Both the position numbers and the translations under genes were made by a program. Shown piece by piece: positions 24,170 to 32,320 of a DNA stretch of 34,978 nucleotides. The DNA comes from an uncultured Maribacter sp. (GTDB lineage Bacteria; Bacteroidota; Bacteroidia; Flavobacteriales; Flavobacteriaceae): positions 1 to 34,978 of the forward strand of contig CAKZLG010000035.1 in assembly GCA_937125035.1 (NCBI GenBank). Reading direction: 5' to 3'. Under the pieces are notes generated by a model. That model was not told the origin of the DNA and made no database searches. It saw only the letters and a program-made list of their open reading frames with translations. The first letter of the stretch is position 1. The number at the start of each line of letters is the position of its first letter.

Positions 24170-25459
24170 ATGAGACAAACCGTATTTTTCTTCGCATTTG
24201 CCCTTCTTATTTCCTGTAACGAGAACACCAAAACACCGGAAGAATCCCTTACCGATAAAGCAAGGCGCATACATGATCAAGTAATCACCATAGATACCCA
24301 TGCGGACATCAACGTCAACAATTTTACGGACAGCGTAAACTACACCCAGCGTTTGGAAACCCAAGTAAACCTGCCTAAAATGAAAGAGGGCGGTCTGGAT
24401 GTTGCCTGGCTCATTGTGTATACGGGACAGGATTCCCTTACCCCTACTGGTTATGCAAAGGCCAAAGATAATGCCATGGCAAAATTTGATGCCATTCACC
24501 GACTCTGTGAGGAGATCGCCCCAGAACAGATTGAATTGGCACTCACCTCAGAGGATGTACGCCGTATTGACCGATCTGGTAAAAAAGTGGCCATGATCGG
24601 GGTGGAGAACGCTTACCCCATTGGGGAGGATTTGGCAGAGTTTGCACGCTACCACGAGCTTGGGGCCCGCTATATTTCACTAAGTCATAATGGGCATAGC
24701 CAATTTTGCGATTCCAATACGGGGGAAAAGGATAGTGTTTGGCTGCACAATGGTTTAAGTGAACTGGGAAAGGAAGCTGTAAATGAGATGAATAGGCTGG
24801 GCATGATGATTGATGTCTCCCATCCATCTAAGGAGGCAATGGAACAGATGGTAGCGCTCTCAAAAGCCCCCATCATTGCGTCCCACTCTTCCGCAAGGGC
24901 CCTTTGCGATCATAGTAGGAATTTGGACGATGACCAATTGCGACTTTTAAAGGAAAATGGTGGTGTGGTCCAGACGGTGGCCTTTAGTTCTTACCTCAAT
25001 ACTAAAAAGCATGAGGAAAGGGCGGCTTTCATGAAGGAAGTATACGCCAAGATGGCCGATTCCCTGGGTGTTGAATGGTTTGAGCGTTCTCAATTTGGTT
25101 CCTTGACCGATGCGCAAAAAGCCGCTTTTATGGAAAATTATCCCAAAGTGATGCAAATGGGCAAAGACTGGGCCCAAGGGCGATCGGAGGTGCCCGAGGG
25201 CGTAACCGTGGCCGATTTTGTGGACCATATAGATTACATGGTGGAGCTCATTGGCATTGACCACGTGGGCATTAGCTCAGATTTTGATGGCGGTGGCGGT
25301 ATTGAGGGCTGGAGCGATGCCTCCGAAACCTTCAATGTTACCATGGAACTCGTGGAGCGGGGATATACGGAAGAAGAGATTGCCAAGCTGTGGGGCGGAA
25401 ACCTGTTGCGCGTTTTGGATGAAGTGCAGCAAGTGGCCCGTACCCTCACCGCTTCCTAA
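24170..25459 (+). CDS. Membrane dipeptidase (M19) lipoprotein
   Basis: Start at 24170, where MRQTVFFFAFALLISC is a lipoprotein signal with the lipobox cysteine at about residue 16; the frame opens 25 codons earlier without such a signal. The 429-residue mature enzyme is a renal dipeptidase-family zinc peptidase (amidohydrolase fold): H44-x-D46 in TIDTHADIN, the bridging Glu in IGVENAYPIG, MIDVSHPS and IIASHSSARALCDHSRN for the second metal and substrate side, and DHVGISSDFDGGGG near the C-terminus. It hydrolyses dipeptides, including those with a D-residue at the C-terminal side, in the periplasm. Its stop codon overlaps the convergent thioesterase by 4 nt. Confidence 0.92.
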   Translation: MRQTVFFFAFALLISCNENTKTPEESLTDKARRIHDQVITIDTHADINVNNFTDSVNYTQRLETQVNLPKMKEGGLDVAWLIVYTGQDSLTPTGYAKAKDNAMAKFDAIHRLCEEIAPEQIELALTSEDVRRIDRSGKKVAMIGVENAYPIGEDLAEFARYHELGARYISLSHNGHSQFCDSNTGEKDSVWLHNGLSELGKEAVNEMNRLGMMIDVSHPSKEAMEQMVALSKAPIIASHSSARALCDHSRNLDDDQLRLLKENGGVVQTVAFSSYLNTKKHEERAAFMKEVYAKMADSLGVEWFERSQFGSLTDAQKAAFMENYPKVMQMGKDWAQGRSEVPEGVTVADFVDHIDYMVELIGIDHVGISSDFDGGGGIEGWSDASETFNVTMELVERGYTEEEIAKLWGGNLLRVLDEVQQVARTLTAS

Positions 25460-25854
25460 TCTTCGGTTTTCGCCAACCGGTCCTTGACAAATTCCACCTT
25501 GGTCTTACCGTGGGGCTTGGGCTTACCGTCTTCCCCTAAATTCACCATGATGATATTGTCTACCGTGACAATGGTCTCGTGGTTCATTTTGTTGCGTACC
25601 TCACAGTTCAAGGTAAGGGATGTCTTGCCGAATTTGGCCACCGCAATACCGATCTCCACGATATCGCCCTGTTTGGCGGCACTCATGAAATTGATTTCAG
25701 ATATGTATTTGGTGACAATTCGTGAATTTTCCAATTGTATGATGGTATATAGGGCGGCCTCCTCATCAATCCAGGCCAAGACCTTGCCCCCAAATAGTGT
25801 TCCGTTGCTATTGAGGTCTTCTGGCTTTACCAGTTTTCTTGTATGAAATCGCAT
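25456..25854 (-). CDS. Acyl-CoA thioesterase, hotdog fold
   Basis: A 132-residue cytoplasmic hotdog-fold protein of the YciA/BACH type. It has the N-terminal NSNGTLFGGKVLAWIDEEAAL, in which the Asn and the FGG followed by the helix with Asp/Glu form the active site, then FMSAAKQGDIVEIGIAVAKFGKTSLTLNCEV, the long central strand pair. It hydrolyses acyl-CoA to free acid and CoA; chain length is not told by the sequence. It is monocistronic and its TAG overlaps the end of the M19 gene by 4 nt in convergent orientation. The length is normal for the family (about 130-160), and the start ATG at 25854 is clear. Confidence 0.88.
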   Translation of the reverse strand: MRFHTRKLVKPEDLNSNGTLFGGKVLAWIDEEAALYTIIQLENSRIVTKYISEINFMSAAKQGDIVEIGIAVAKFGKTSLTLNCEVRNKMNHETIVTVDNIIMVNLGEDGKPKPHGKTKVEFVKDRLAKTED

Positions 25855-26111
25855 AGCTATCGTTTAAAGGTAAAATTAATTCTAATTACGAAACCTGTAT
25901 GGCCCATGGATGTTGTTGGATGCATTATTCCCAATTCAACAATCCAAGGAACGCCACACCGCGGCATTATTAAAATTCAGGCTTTTTAAATCAAGAGTCC
26001 ACAATAACCCCAGCCACACCAATGCCCGGTGTTTATAACCCGTTAAAAACTAAAAAATGCCCATGGCCCAAGCCACGGTATAATGCCTACATTTATACAA
26101 ACAAACACATC

Positions 26112-26525
26112 ATGAACCAGAGGTCAGAACAATTGCTTGCCCTTAGACCATCCATTGCCAATGCCCGTTTCAACGACCAAATGAGTGCCGAGGAGCACTT
26201 TCAGAACAAGACCTTACGGCCGGTGATCAAATTGCAGAACGAAATTCTCTTGGCATCGTTTCAAAATTACATCATAAAAGGCAAAAACGCTTTTTATGAG
26301 TTGACCTTGGACCGGCGGTTGGAGTACATCTCCAATGCGGTGCAAAAGGACATGAAATTCCGAAACTCCTTGAAAGGCATGATCATGGGCCAATTTACCT
26401 TGGAGGAATACAACCTCTACATCCAGAATTCCTCTGCCTTGAACAAGCGCATGATGAACATGGTGATCAAGCGCATCCAGGACCAACTGCAGTATTTTGA
26501 ACAACCGGCCCTAATCAATCAGTGA
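26112..26525 (+). CDS. Conserved-looking protein of unknown function
   Basis: Start chosen at 26112 (MNQRSEQLLALRP); the frame is open 30 codons further upstream, but that part is Pro/Lys-rich and unlike a protein start. The 137-residue product is soluble, charged and predicted helical throughout (EEHFQNKTLRPVIKLQNEILLASF, LDRRLEYISNAVQKDMKFRNSLKGMIMGQFT). I vaguely recall homologues in flavobacteria, sometimes labelled glyoxalase, but nothing in the sequence supports that label and I assign no function. Its 3' end overlaps the convergent DUF2461 gene by 15 nt. Confidence 0.75.
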   Translation: MNQRSEQLLALRPSIANARFNDQMSAEEHFQNKTLRPVIKLQNEILLASFQNYIIKGKNAFYELTLDRRLEYISNAVQKDMKFRNSLKGMIMGQFTLEEYNLYIQNSSALNKRMMNMVIKRIQDQLQYFEQPALINQ

Positions 26526-27191
26526 TTCCCCATTGAGATTGGTGGTGAGGATGTTGCTCATAAGGTCAAAATAGGGTCTTATGATCTTAAAGGCCCTATT
26601 TACGTTAGGTAGGAAATCTGCAGAAACCACCTCCTTGTCCGTAAAGGACTTTTGGAAGATGTACTGCTTTTTCTTGATGAAGTCTATATTGGGGTGCTCC
26701 TTATCAAAGCCTTTTGGGGCCGTTTTTACCGAGTCCCCTTGTAATGGGCCCCAAGTGGCAGCAAAGGATTCCTCCCTTAAGATGGCCTTGAGCTCTTGGG
26801 CATCCATCTCCCATTCCTTTCGTATGCGCAACAGGTCGTCCTTTTCCGGTTTCCAGAAACCCGCCCCCAAAAAACTGTTACCAGGTTCTATATGCACGTA
26901 ATAGCCACCACGCCTATGGTTTCCCTTTCTGGACATAAAGCCCGAAAAACTGCTCTTATAGGGTGTTTTGTCCTTGGAAAAGCGAATATCCCGATAGATT
27001 CGGAACAATTTCGACTTTTCTATGGCATCATGCTGGTTCATTTCCTGCGCCAATGTTGCCATGAATCCTTTAAAGTTGGCCTGCTCCTTGGTATATCTGG
27101 ATTTGTTTTCCGTAAACCACTCCCGGTTATTGTTGTGTTTTAGATGCTTTAAAAATTCAAGGGTTTCCTTGTTAATTTTTGGGTGTAACAT
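26511..27191 (-). CDS. DUF2461 family protein
   Basis: The 226-residue protein matches DUF2461 (TIGR02453-like), a bacterial and fungal family of unknown function. It begins with ETLEFLKHLKHNNNREWFTENKSRY and continues FRIYRDIRFSKDKTPYKSSFSGFMSRKG, the two most characteristic blocks, then GGYYVHIEPGNSFLGAGFWKPE. It is soluble and cytoplasmic. The gene is divergent from cysE (93 nt between starts) and overlaps the preceding convergent gene by 15 nt at the 3' end. Confidence 0.88.
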   Translation of the reverse strand: MLHPKINKETLEFLKHLKHNNNREWFTENKSRYTKEQANFKGFMATLAQEMNQHDAIEKSKLFRIYRDIRFSKDKTPYKSSFSGFMSRKGNHRRGGYYVHIEPGNSFLGAGFWKPEKDDLLRIRKEWEMDAQELKAILREESFAATWGPLQGDSVKTAPKGFDKEHPNIDFIKKKQYIFQKSFTDKEVVSADFLPNVNRAFKIIRPYFDLMSNILTTNLNGESLID

Positions 27192-27218
27192 ACGACGAAG
27201 GTGTTGTTATATTTAACC

Positions 27219-27248
27219 TAAAGTTAGCCATTTGAAAACAGCCCCAAG
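27219..27248 (-). promoter_or_regulatory. Promoter-like sequence for the DUF2461 gene
   Basis: On the minus strand CTTG (complement of 27245-27248), 18 nt, then TAACTTTA (complement of 27219-27226) resembles TTTG-N19-TAnnTTTG and lies 28 nt before the ATG at 27191. Confidence 0.3.
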
Positions 27249-27284
27249 ATATATTGGCTATTTTTAATCTAAATTTCAAACGAA

Positions 27285-28076
27285 ATGCATGACCCATCGA
27301 TCATAGAAAAAATAAAGGCGCACAAAAAGCAGCCCAATCTGCGGTATCGGTTAAAAGAGGAGTCGGAAACCTTTACGGACCGGCTCTTTTATACCTTGTT
27401 TGACATTGATACCCCTGTGGCTGACAATTTGGAGAAGCTTTCCATACAGTTTGATGTTTTGGTGGACCTTGCCTGTTGGGAAAGTGAACGGCCGTGCAAG
27501 AAAATATGGGAAAATTACGTGGAGAAGCTCCCCCATATTCTGGAAAGCCTAAATATGGACGCGGAGGCCACGGTAAACTGTGATCCGGCCTCCCTCTCCA
27601 TAGAAGAGGTCTATATGGCCTATCCGGGCTTTTATGCCATTGCCATCTACCGCTTGGCACACGAACTATATAAAGTAGGGTTCCCCTTAGTGCCGCGTCT
27701 CATGACGGAGTATGCCCATAGGCAAACAGGGGTGGACATCAATCCCGGGGCCCAGATCGGCAAGTCATTCCACATTGATCACGGAACGGGAGTGGTCATC
27801 GGTGAGACGGCCGTGATCCATAACCACGTGAAGATCTATCAGGGGGTGACCCTGGGCGGACTCTATGTGGCCAAGCATTTGCAAAAGACCAAGCGGCACC
27901 CTACCATTGAGGACCATGTAACCATTTATGCCAACGCCACTATATTGGGTGGGGATACCATCATTGGGGCCCATAGTGTCATAGGGGGCAATGCTTGGCT
28001 GACTTCTTCCGTACCCGCCCACTCCACCGTGTTCCATACCCCGGAAATCAAAATAAAAACCTTGCCCCATGCCTAA
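27285..28076 (+). CDS. cysE: Serine O-acetyltransferase
   Basis: CysE (EpsC-type) acetylates L-serine with acetyl-CoA to give O-acetylserine, the first committed step of cysteine synthesis. The 263-residue protein has an N-terminal helical domain (about 1-150, VYMAYPGFYAIAIYRLAHEL) and a C-terminal left-handed beta helix of hexapeptide repeats: GVDINPGAQIGKSFHIDHGTGVVIGETAVIHNHVKIYQGVTLGG, with the catalytic His in FHIDHGTG, then ATILGGDTIIGAHSVIGGNAWLTSSVP. It overlaps cysM by 8 nt, so the two enzymes of the pathway are made from one transcript and may form the usual synthase complex. It is longer at the N-terminus than E. coli CysE, as is common in Bacteroidota. Confidence 0.95.
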   Translation: MHDPSIIEKIKAHKKQPNLRYRLKEESETFTDRLFYTLFDIDTPVADNLEKLSIQFDVLVDLACWESERPCKKIWENYVEKLPHILESLNMDAEATVNCDPASLSIEEVYMAYPGFYAIAIYRLAHELYKVGFPLVPRLMTEYAHRQTGVDINPGAQIGKSFHIDHGTGVVIGETAVIHNHVKIYQGVTLGGLYVAKHLQKTKRHPTIEDHVTIYANATILGGDTIIGAHSVIGGNAWLTSSVPAHSTVFHTPEIKIKTLPHA

Positions 28077-28953
28077 CTCCATAGCAAACCTGATCGGTAA
28101 TACCCCCTTAGTGAAATCGCGCGTGCTGAACACCAATCCCAATGTAAACCTCTTTTTTAAGTTAGAGGGCCACAATCCTGGAGGCAGTGTAAAGGACAGG
28201 GCAGCGCTGAACATGATCAAAAGCGGGTTGGAAAGGGGCAGCATCCGATCCCATGACAAACTGGTGGAGGCCACAAGCGGCAATACGGGCATTGCGTTGG
28301 CCATGATCGCTGGTATCTACGGATTGGATATTGCTTTGGTGATGCCTGAGAACAGTACCATTGAGCGGGTGCAGACCATGCGCGCCTATGGGGCCGAAGT
28401 GATCTTGACCCCCGCTGATGCAGGTATTGAGGGCGCTAGGGACCATGCCCAGCAGATGGTGGATGATAAGGGCTATGTAATGATCAACCAATTTGCCAAT
28501 GATGACAACTGGAAGGCCCATTACTCCTCTACCGGGCCCGAAATATGGCGGGATACCGATGGCACGGTCACCCATTTCGTGTCTTCCATGGGCACCACCG
28601 GCACCATCATGGGCACCTCTACCTACCTAAAGGAGCAAAAGGATACCGTACAGATTGTTGGGGTGCAGCCCTCAGATGATGCCAGGATACCGGGAATACG
28701 GAAATGGCCAGAAGCCTATCTGCCCAAGATCTACAATGCCAGCAAGGTAGACCGCATCATTGAGGTCAATGAAAGAGAGGCCACGGAAATGGCAAGGCGT
28801 TTGGCCAAGGAAGAAGGCATTTTTTCTGGCATGAGCAGTGGCGGTGCGGCAACGGCCGCCCTAAGGTTGGCCAATGAACTGGAAACGGGAACCATTGTGA
28901 GCATTGTATGCGACCGGGGGGACCGTTACCTGTCCTCAGCTCTTTTTGAATGA
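28069..28953 (+). CDS. cysM: Cysteine synthase B (O-acetylserine sulfhydrylase)
   Basis: This fold-type II PLP enzyme makes cysteine from O-acetylserine and sulfide or thiosulfate. The 294-residue chain shows K42 in PGGSVKDRAA, the PLP lysine, then EATSGNTGIALAMIAG, the substrate loop, and SSMGTTGTIMG, the phosphate loop in the form typical of CysM (CysK usually has GTGGT). A final FSGMSSGGAATAA segment holds the PLP nitrogen Ser. The ATG lies inside cysE, 8 nt before its stop. Transcription ends at the hairpin at 28978-29000. Confidence 0.93.
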   Translation: MPNSIANLIGNTPLVKSRVLNTNPNVNLFFKLEGHNPGGSVKDRAALNMIKSGLERGSIRSHDKLVEATSGNTGIALAMIAGIYGLDIALVMPENSTIERVQTMRAYGAEVILTPADAGIEGARDHAQQMVDDKGYVMINQFANDDNWKAHYSSTGPEIWRDTDGTVTHFVSSMGTTGTIMGTSTYLKEQKDTVQIVGVQPSDDARIPGIRKWPEAYLPKIYNASKVDRIIEVNEREATEMARRLAKEEGIFSGMSSGGAATAALRLANELETGTIVSIVCDRGDRYLSSALFE

Positions 28954-28977
28954 TGGGATATACCTTCCCCAAATAAA

Positions 28978-29000
28978 AAAAAGCCCCAAAAGGGCTTTTT
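28978..29000. terminator. Bidirectional terminator after cysM
   Basis: AAAAAGCCC (28978-28986) pairs with GGGCTTTTT (28992-29000) around a CAAAA loop. The A- and T-runs serve both the plus-strand cysEM transcript and the convergent minus-strand gene ending at 29021. Confidence 0.88.
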
Positions 29001-29020
29001 CTCTTTAAACTAAAACGAGC

Positions 29021-29551
29021 TTATCTGGAGCCGGAAGCGGCGTCCCATTGCTTAATGTGCTCTTGGACCATAAATTCAATCTTCTGTCCATTTTTATCTG
29101 TAAACACATAGGTTTCCACATTATTTCCGCTGTTTTTTGTGGCCAGGCTCATATCTTTTTCAATAGTGAGTTCTTCTCCCTGGTCCACGGCCACCATCAT
29201 ATCGTTTCCATCGGAAATCAATACAAAATCCTGTGGGGCATAGGCCCTATAGCTAAAAACGATTTTTTCATCGAAAGCTTCGTCCTTATCGTTATCTATT
29301 TTTACGGTTTTGGTGACCATGGGCTTTACATTATCCGTATCCGTGCCTTGAGGCATATTGTATAAATTGGCCTCCTCGGTTTCCATGGTACTGACCTCCA
29401 CCGTTCGTTTAAAGGATTGGTCTCCTTTGTTGATCGTAACTGTCTTGGAGGTGGTGGTCATGGCACCATCGTCCACTTTTTGGGCAGTTATCAAAGTTGT
29501 AGTAAAAATGAGCGCCAGTGCGCTGGTATATATTTTCTTGTAATTCATCAT
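29021..29551 (-). CDS. Exported protein of unknown function
   Basis: A signal peptide (MMNYKKIYTSALALIFTTTLITAQ) precedes a mature protein of about 150 residues rich in Asp, Thr, Lys and Val with short beta strands (TKTVTINKGDQSFKRTVEV, VTKTVKIDNDKDEAFDEKIVFSY). The two similar TKTV-[TI]-[NI] segments suggest an internal duplication. No catalytic or lipobox motif is present and I do not recognise the family. It lies 47 nt downstream of dps on the same strand, with a tandem 20-bp repeat in between, so it could be co-transcribed with dps or have its own promoter there. Confidence 0.65.
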   Translation of the reverse strand: MMNYKKIYTSALALIFTTTLITAQKVDDGAMTTTSKTVTINKGDQSFKRTVEVSTMETEEANLYNMPQGTDTDNVKPMVTKTVKIDNDKDEAFDEKIVFSYRAYAPQDFVLISDGNDMMVAVDQGEELTIEKDMSLATKNSGNNVETYVFTDKNGQKIEFMVQEHIKQWDAASGSR

Positions 29552-29557
29552 ATTCTG

Positions 29558-29597
29558 TTTTTAGGATTCGTAATTTATTTTTAGGTATTCGTAAATT
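29558..29597. repeat. Tandem pair of near-identical 20-bp units
   Basis: TTTTTAGGATTCGTAATTTA (29558-29577) is followed directly by TTTTTAGGTATTCGTAAATT (29578-29597). They agree apart from one shifted base and the last few positions. They fill almost the whole gap between the dps stop (29599) and the ATG of the next gene (29551), so they could be a two-site operator; a chance duplication of AT-rich sequence is the alternative. Confidence 0.6.
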
Positions 29598-29598
29598 C

Positions 29599-30099
29599 TT
29601 AAAAAGTGTTGGCCTCGTTGAGCCGTTCTGAGTTCTCCTTGCCCCATGCATCCAACATCCAACTATTTTTCTCCAATTCTCGGATGTAAGCGCCTATGAG
29701 GTCTATGGTGCCCTCATCATTTACGGACTCCGCTTTTTTCACCACCGTACCCATTTGTTTCAACAAAATACTGTGGGCTTCCAAAAGGGCTTTGACCATC
29801 TCCTCATCCTTTAAGGTGGAATTGCTTTCCAAGATATTGGAAGCTTTGAGATAATCACTGTAATTGCTTATGGGATGGTAGCGCAATGTTAGTATCCGTT
29901 CAGCGATTTCATCTATCTTAATACGCGCATCACTGTACATTTCCTCGAATTTTTGATGGAGATCAAAAAAATTCCGTCCCAAAATGTTCCAATGGAAATT
30001 GCGTAATTTTTGGTAGTACAGATGATAGTCCGCCAAGAGGGTGTTGAGTTCAACCACTACGGGCAATACTTTTTCTTCACTGATATTCAGGTAATTCAT
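29599..30099 (-). CDS. dps: Dps-family ferritin-like protein
   Basis: Dps forms a 12-subunit cage that stores iron and uses hydrogen peroxide to oxidise it, protecting DNA in stress. The 166-residue protein shows the ferroxidase ligands with exact family spacing: H36 (NFHWNI), H48 (DLHQKF), D63 and E67 (IDEIAER), i.e. gaps of 12, 15 and 4 as in the Listeria protein. No lysine-rich N-terminal tail is present, so DNA binding is uncertain. The start ATG at 30099 is clear. The gene is followed by an exported unknown protein on the same strand. Confidence 0.92.
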   Translation of the reverse strand: MNYLNISEEKVLPVVVELNTLLADYHLYYQKLRNFHWNILGRNFFDLHQKFEEMYSDARIKIDEIAERILTLRYHPISNYSDYLKASNILESNSTLKDEEMVKALLEAHSILLKQMGTVVKKAESVNDEGTIDLIGAYIRELEKNSWMLDAWGKENSERLNEANTF

Positions 30100-30204
30100 T
30101 TTATGTGTTTGTTTTAAAATTTTAAATTATGTTGAATGGTATCTGAAATTTGAAGCCCAGGCTGTTGCTGTAAAATGCATGGACCTTTAAACATCCAACA
30201 CACA

Positions 30205-30234
30205 TTAAGTTATAAGAATAAGGAGCCGTGTCAA
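30205..30234 (-). promoter_or_regulatory. Possible dps promoter
   Basis: On the minus strand TTGACA (complement of 30229-30234) is followed after 16 nt by TAACTTAA (complement of 30205-30212); taken as TTG, the spacing is 19 nt as in Bacteroidota promoters. It lies about 105 nt before the dps ATG in a 185-nt gap. Confidence 0.35.
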
Positions 30235-30284
30235 GGCATTTAACGCCCCTTAACAGAAGTTGGGAAGAATTATGTTAAGAAGCC

Positions 30285-31379
30285 TTAAAGCCAGTTCTTC
30301 TTTTTAAAGTAAATTAACATAGCAATGAAGAGCAAGATCATGATGCCCCAGATATAATAGTAGCCATAGGGCCATGTAAGCTCTGGCATATGTTGAAAAT
30401 TCATGCCATAAACACCCACGATGAAGGTCAGGGGGATAAAGATAGAGGCCATGATGGTGAGGACTTTCATGACTTCGTTCATTTTATTGCTCATGTTGCT
30501 CATGTACATTTCCATAAGGCTCATGCTCATTTCCCTGTAGATCTGCAGGCTTTCGTTGATTTCCAAGGTATGGTCATGCAGGTCACGGAGAAAGGGCTTG
30601 GTGTCCTGGGTGATCAATCCGTTGTTGGTCTCGATCAACCTTATGACCAATTCCTTAACAGGAAAGACCCATCGCCTTACTTTGAGTACATCCTTTTTTA
30701 GCATCTGTATCCTTTTGGCCACTTCCGGTTTGGGATTTTCATAGACCTCGTCCTCCAACTGGTCTATTTTGTTCCCCAAGTGTTCAATGACCAAAAAATA
30801 ATGATCTATAACGGCATCCAGCAAAGCGAAGAACAGATAATCGGCACCTCGGGTGCGGATACGGCCCGCTTTATTGAAAATACGTTCCCTAACACCGGTG
30901 AACACATCATCCTCCACTTCCTGAAATACAAGGACGGACTGTTTTTTGAGCACAAGGGCCATATGCTCCCCTATGATCTCATCATCCCCATTGATGTATA
31001 TCATTTTAAAAACCCCAAAAATATAGTCCTCGTATTCATCTATCTTGGGGCGCTGTTCCGTATTCACGGCATCTTCCATGACCAAGGGGCTAAGTCCAAA
31101 ACGTTTGCCCAGGTCCTCTATAAAGGTTTCGTCATTGATGCCTATGACATTGATCCATGACGTAAGCTTACTGTCTGAAGAGGCCACTATGTTTTCTGGA
31201 TCGGTGGAGTCAAACTCTTTAAAATCATTTGGGCCATAATCTATGAAATGGGCCCTACTGCTTGTTTTTTCCTTGGTCCCCAAATAATTCACAGTACCCG
31301 GGGCCTTGCCCATCTTACCCTGCACACGAGAGACTTTTTTCTTTCGTTTAGACGTAAATTTTGGTCTGTTGACTTTCAT
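30285..31379 (-). CDS. corA: CorA-type magnesium/cobalt transporter
   Basis: The 364-residue protein has a cytoplasmic alpha/beta domain and a long coiled helix, then two C-terminal membrane segments. The signature G-M-N (325-327) follows the first segment (VLTIMASIFIPLTFIVGVYGMNF), and the second ends in the usual basic tail KKKNWL. It moves Mg2+ (and Co2+) inwards as a pentamer. The N-terminal 30 residues are strongly basic (KRKKKVSRVQGKMGKAPGT), an extension beyond the usual family start, which may bind RNA, lipid or simply regulate gating. It is monocistronic. Confidence 0.93.
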   Translation of the reverse strand: MKVNRPKFTSKRKKKVSRVQGKMGKAPGTVNYLGTKEKTSSRAHFIDYGPNDFKEFDSTDPENIVASSDSKLTSWINVIGINDETFIEDLGKRFGLSPLVMEDAVNTEQRPKIDEYEDYIFGVFKMIYINGDDEIIGEHMALVLKKQSVLVFQEVEDDVFTGVRERIFNKAGRIRTRGADYLFFALLDAVIDHYFLVIEHLGNKIDQLEDEVYENPKPEVAKRIQMLKKDVLKVRRWVFPVKELVIRLIETNNGLITQDTKPFLRDLHDHTLEINESLQIYREMSMSLMEMYMSNMSNKMNEVMKVLTIMASIFIPLTFIVGVYGMNFQHMPELTWPYGYYYIWGIMILLFIAMLIYFKKKNWL

Positions 31380-31415
31380 TGCACGGTGTTTTCTTAAAGA
31401 TAGGAAAAGTTGGCA

Positions 31416-32207
31416 TCAACCGTTCCCAAAGTTTATCTTGTTCAGCATAAGGCCCGATCCGGGCGCTACGTAAGGCAAAACCATGGAACAGTTTTCCTGC
31501 AGGGACATGGTCAGCGTTTGCATATCCATTTCATTGCGACCCAATAGAATGAGGGCTCCCATGATCATCCGGATCTGATAGCGCATGAACCCTTTTCCCT
31601 GAACATGGAGCGCATAGGATTTTTTTGGGAAAAAATTGGCCGTAAGCAATGTGTTTTCCATCAGCTCACAGCGATCTATGGTCCTGACCACTTGGGCATT
31701 CGGTTTTAGACCGGCGGTATAACAACTAAAGTCATGGGTGCCCTCAAAAAAGCGGGCTGCCTTGGTCATGGCCTCAATGTTCAAGGGTGTACTGATATTG
31801 GCCAAAAAGGGGGCGCAGAAGGGGTGATTTTTTTCACCGTGGGAAAAGAGATACACGTACTCCTTTGAACTACAGTCTTGTATGATGTTAAAATCCTTGG
31901 TGGTGGGCAACACCTCCAATACCCTGATATCCGGAGGCAGGTTCCTGTTCATTTGCTCCTCAAAATCCGAAATGGAGTCCAAGGGTCCATCTTCCAAAAA
32001 CAATTCAAAGGCCATTTGTAGTGCAGACACCTTGGCATCGGTTCTTCCAGCGCCTAAAATCTTAAAGGTACGTTCTGGCATGATATGCTTTAACGTCTTT
32101 TGAAGCATGCCCGCTATGGTACGCTGTCCGGGTTGTGGCTGCCAACCACTGTACCGAAACCCCAAAAACTGTAGGTATACCAAATAACAAAAGCGGTTAC
32201 GTTCCAA
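31416..32207 (-). CDS. TruA-like tRNA pseudouridine synthase, divergent
   Basis: The protein follows the TruA fold: an N-terminal LGFRYSGWQPQPGQRTI block, the catalytic Asp57 in GAGRTDAKVSA, RTIDRCEL in the middle and MRYQIRMIMGALILLGRNE near the C-terminus. TruA turns uridines 38-40 of tRNA anticodon stems into pseudouridine. The catalytic motif departs from the usual GRTDAGVHA: Gly is Lys and His is Ser. No ATG precedes the family domain; an in-frame TAG lies just before the TTG at 32231, and a second TTG at 32207 gives a start that fits family length, so a TTG start is likely. It may be a second, specialised TruA paralogue. Confidence 0.72.
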   Translation of the reverse strand: MERNRFCYLVYLQFLGFRYSGWQPQPGQRTIAGMLQKTLKHIMPERTFKILGAGRTDAKVSALQMAFELFLEDGPLDSISDFEEQMNRNLPPDIRVLEVLPTTKDFNIIQDCSSKEYVYLFSHGEKNHPFCAPFLANISTPLNIEAMTKAARFFEGTHDFSCYTAGLKPNAQVVRTIDRCELMENTLLTANFFPKKSYALHVQGKGFMRYQIRMIMGALILLGRNEMDMQTLTMSLQENCSMVLPYVAPGSGLMLNKINFGNG

Positions 32208-32320
32208 AATTATCTTGAACTGAAAATTCAAGTCCTAAGATAGCCAACCGCATTAAATTAGGGAGTCCATATGATTATTTTTTGTACTTTTTCCTCAATA
32301 ACCACCTAAACATAAAAGAA

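Noticed and set aside
26022-26111. N-terminal extension of the unknown protein at 26112
   Set aside because: The 30 extra codons are Pro/Lys-rich and low in coding character; the later ATG begins the regular helical protein.
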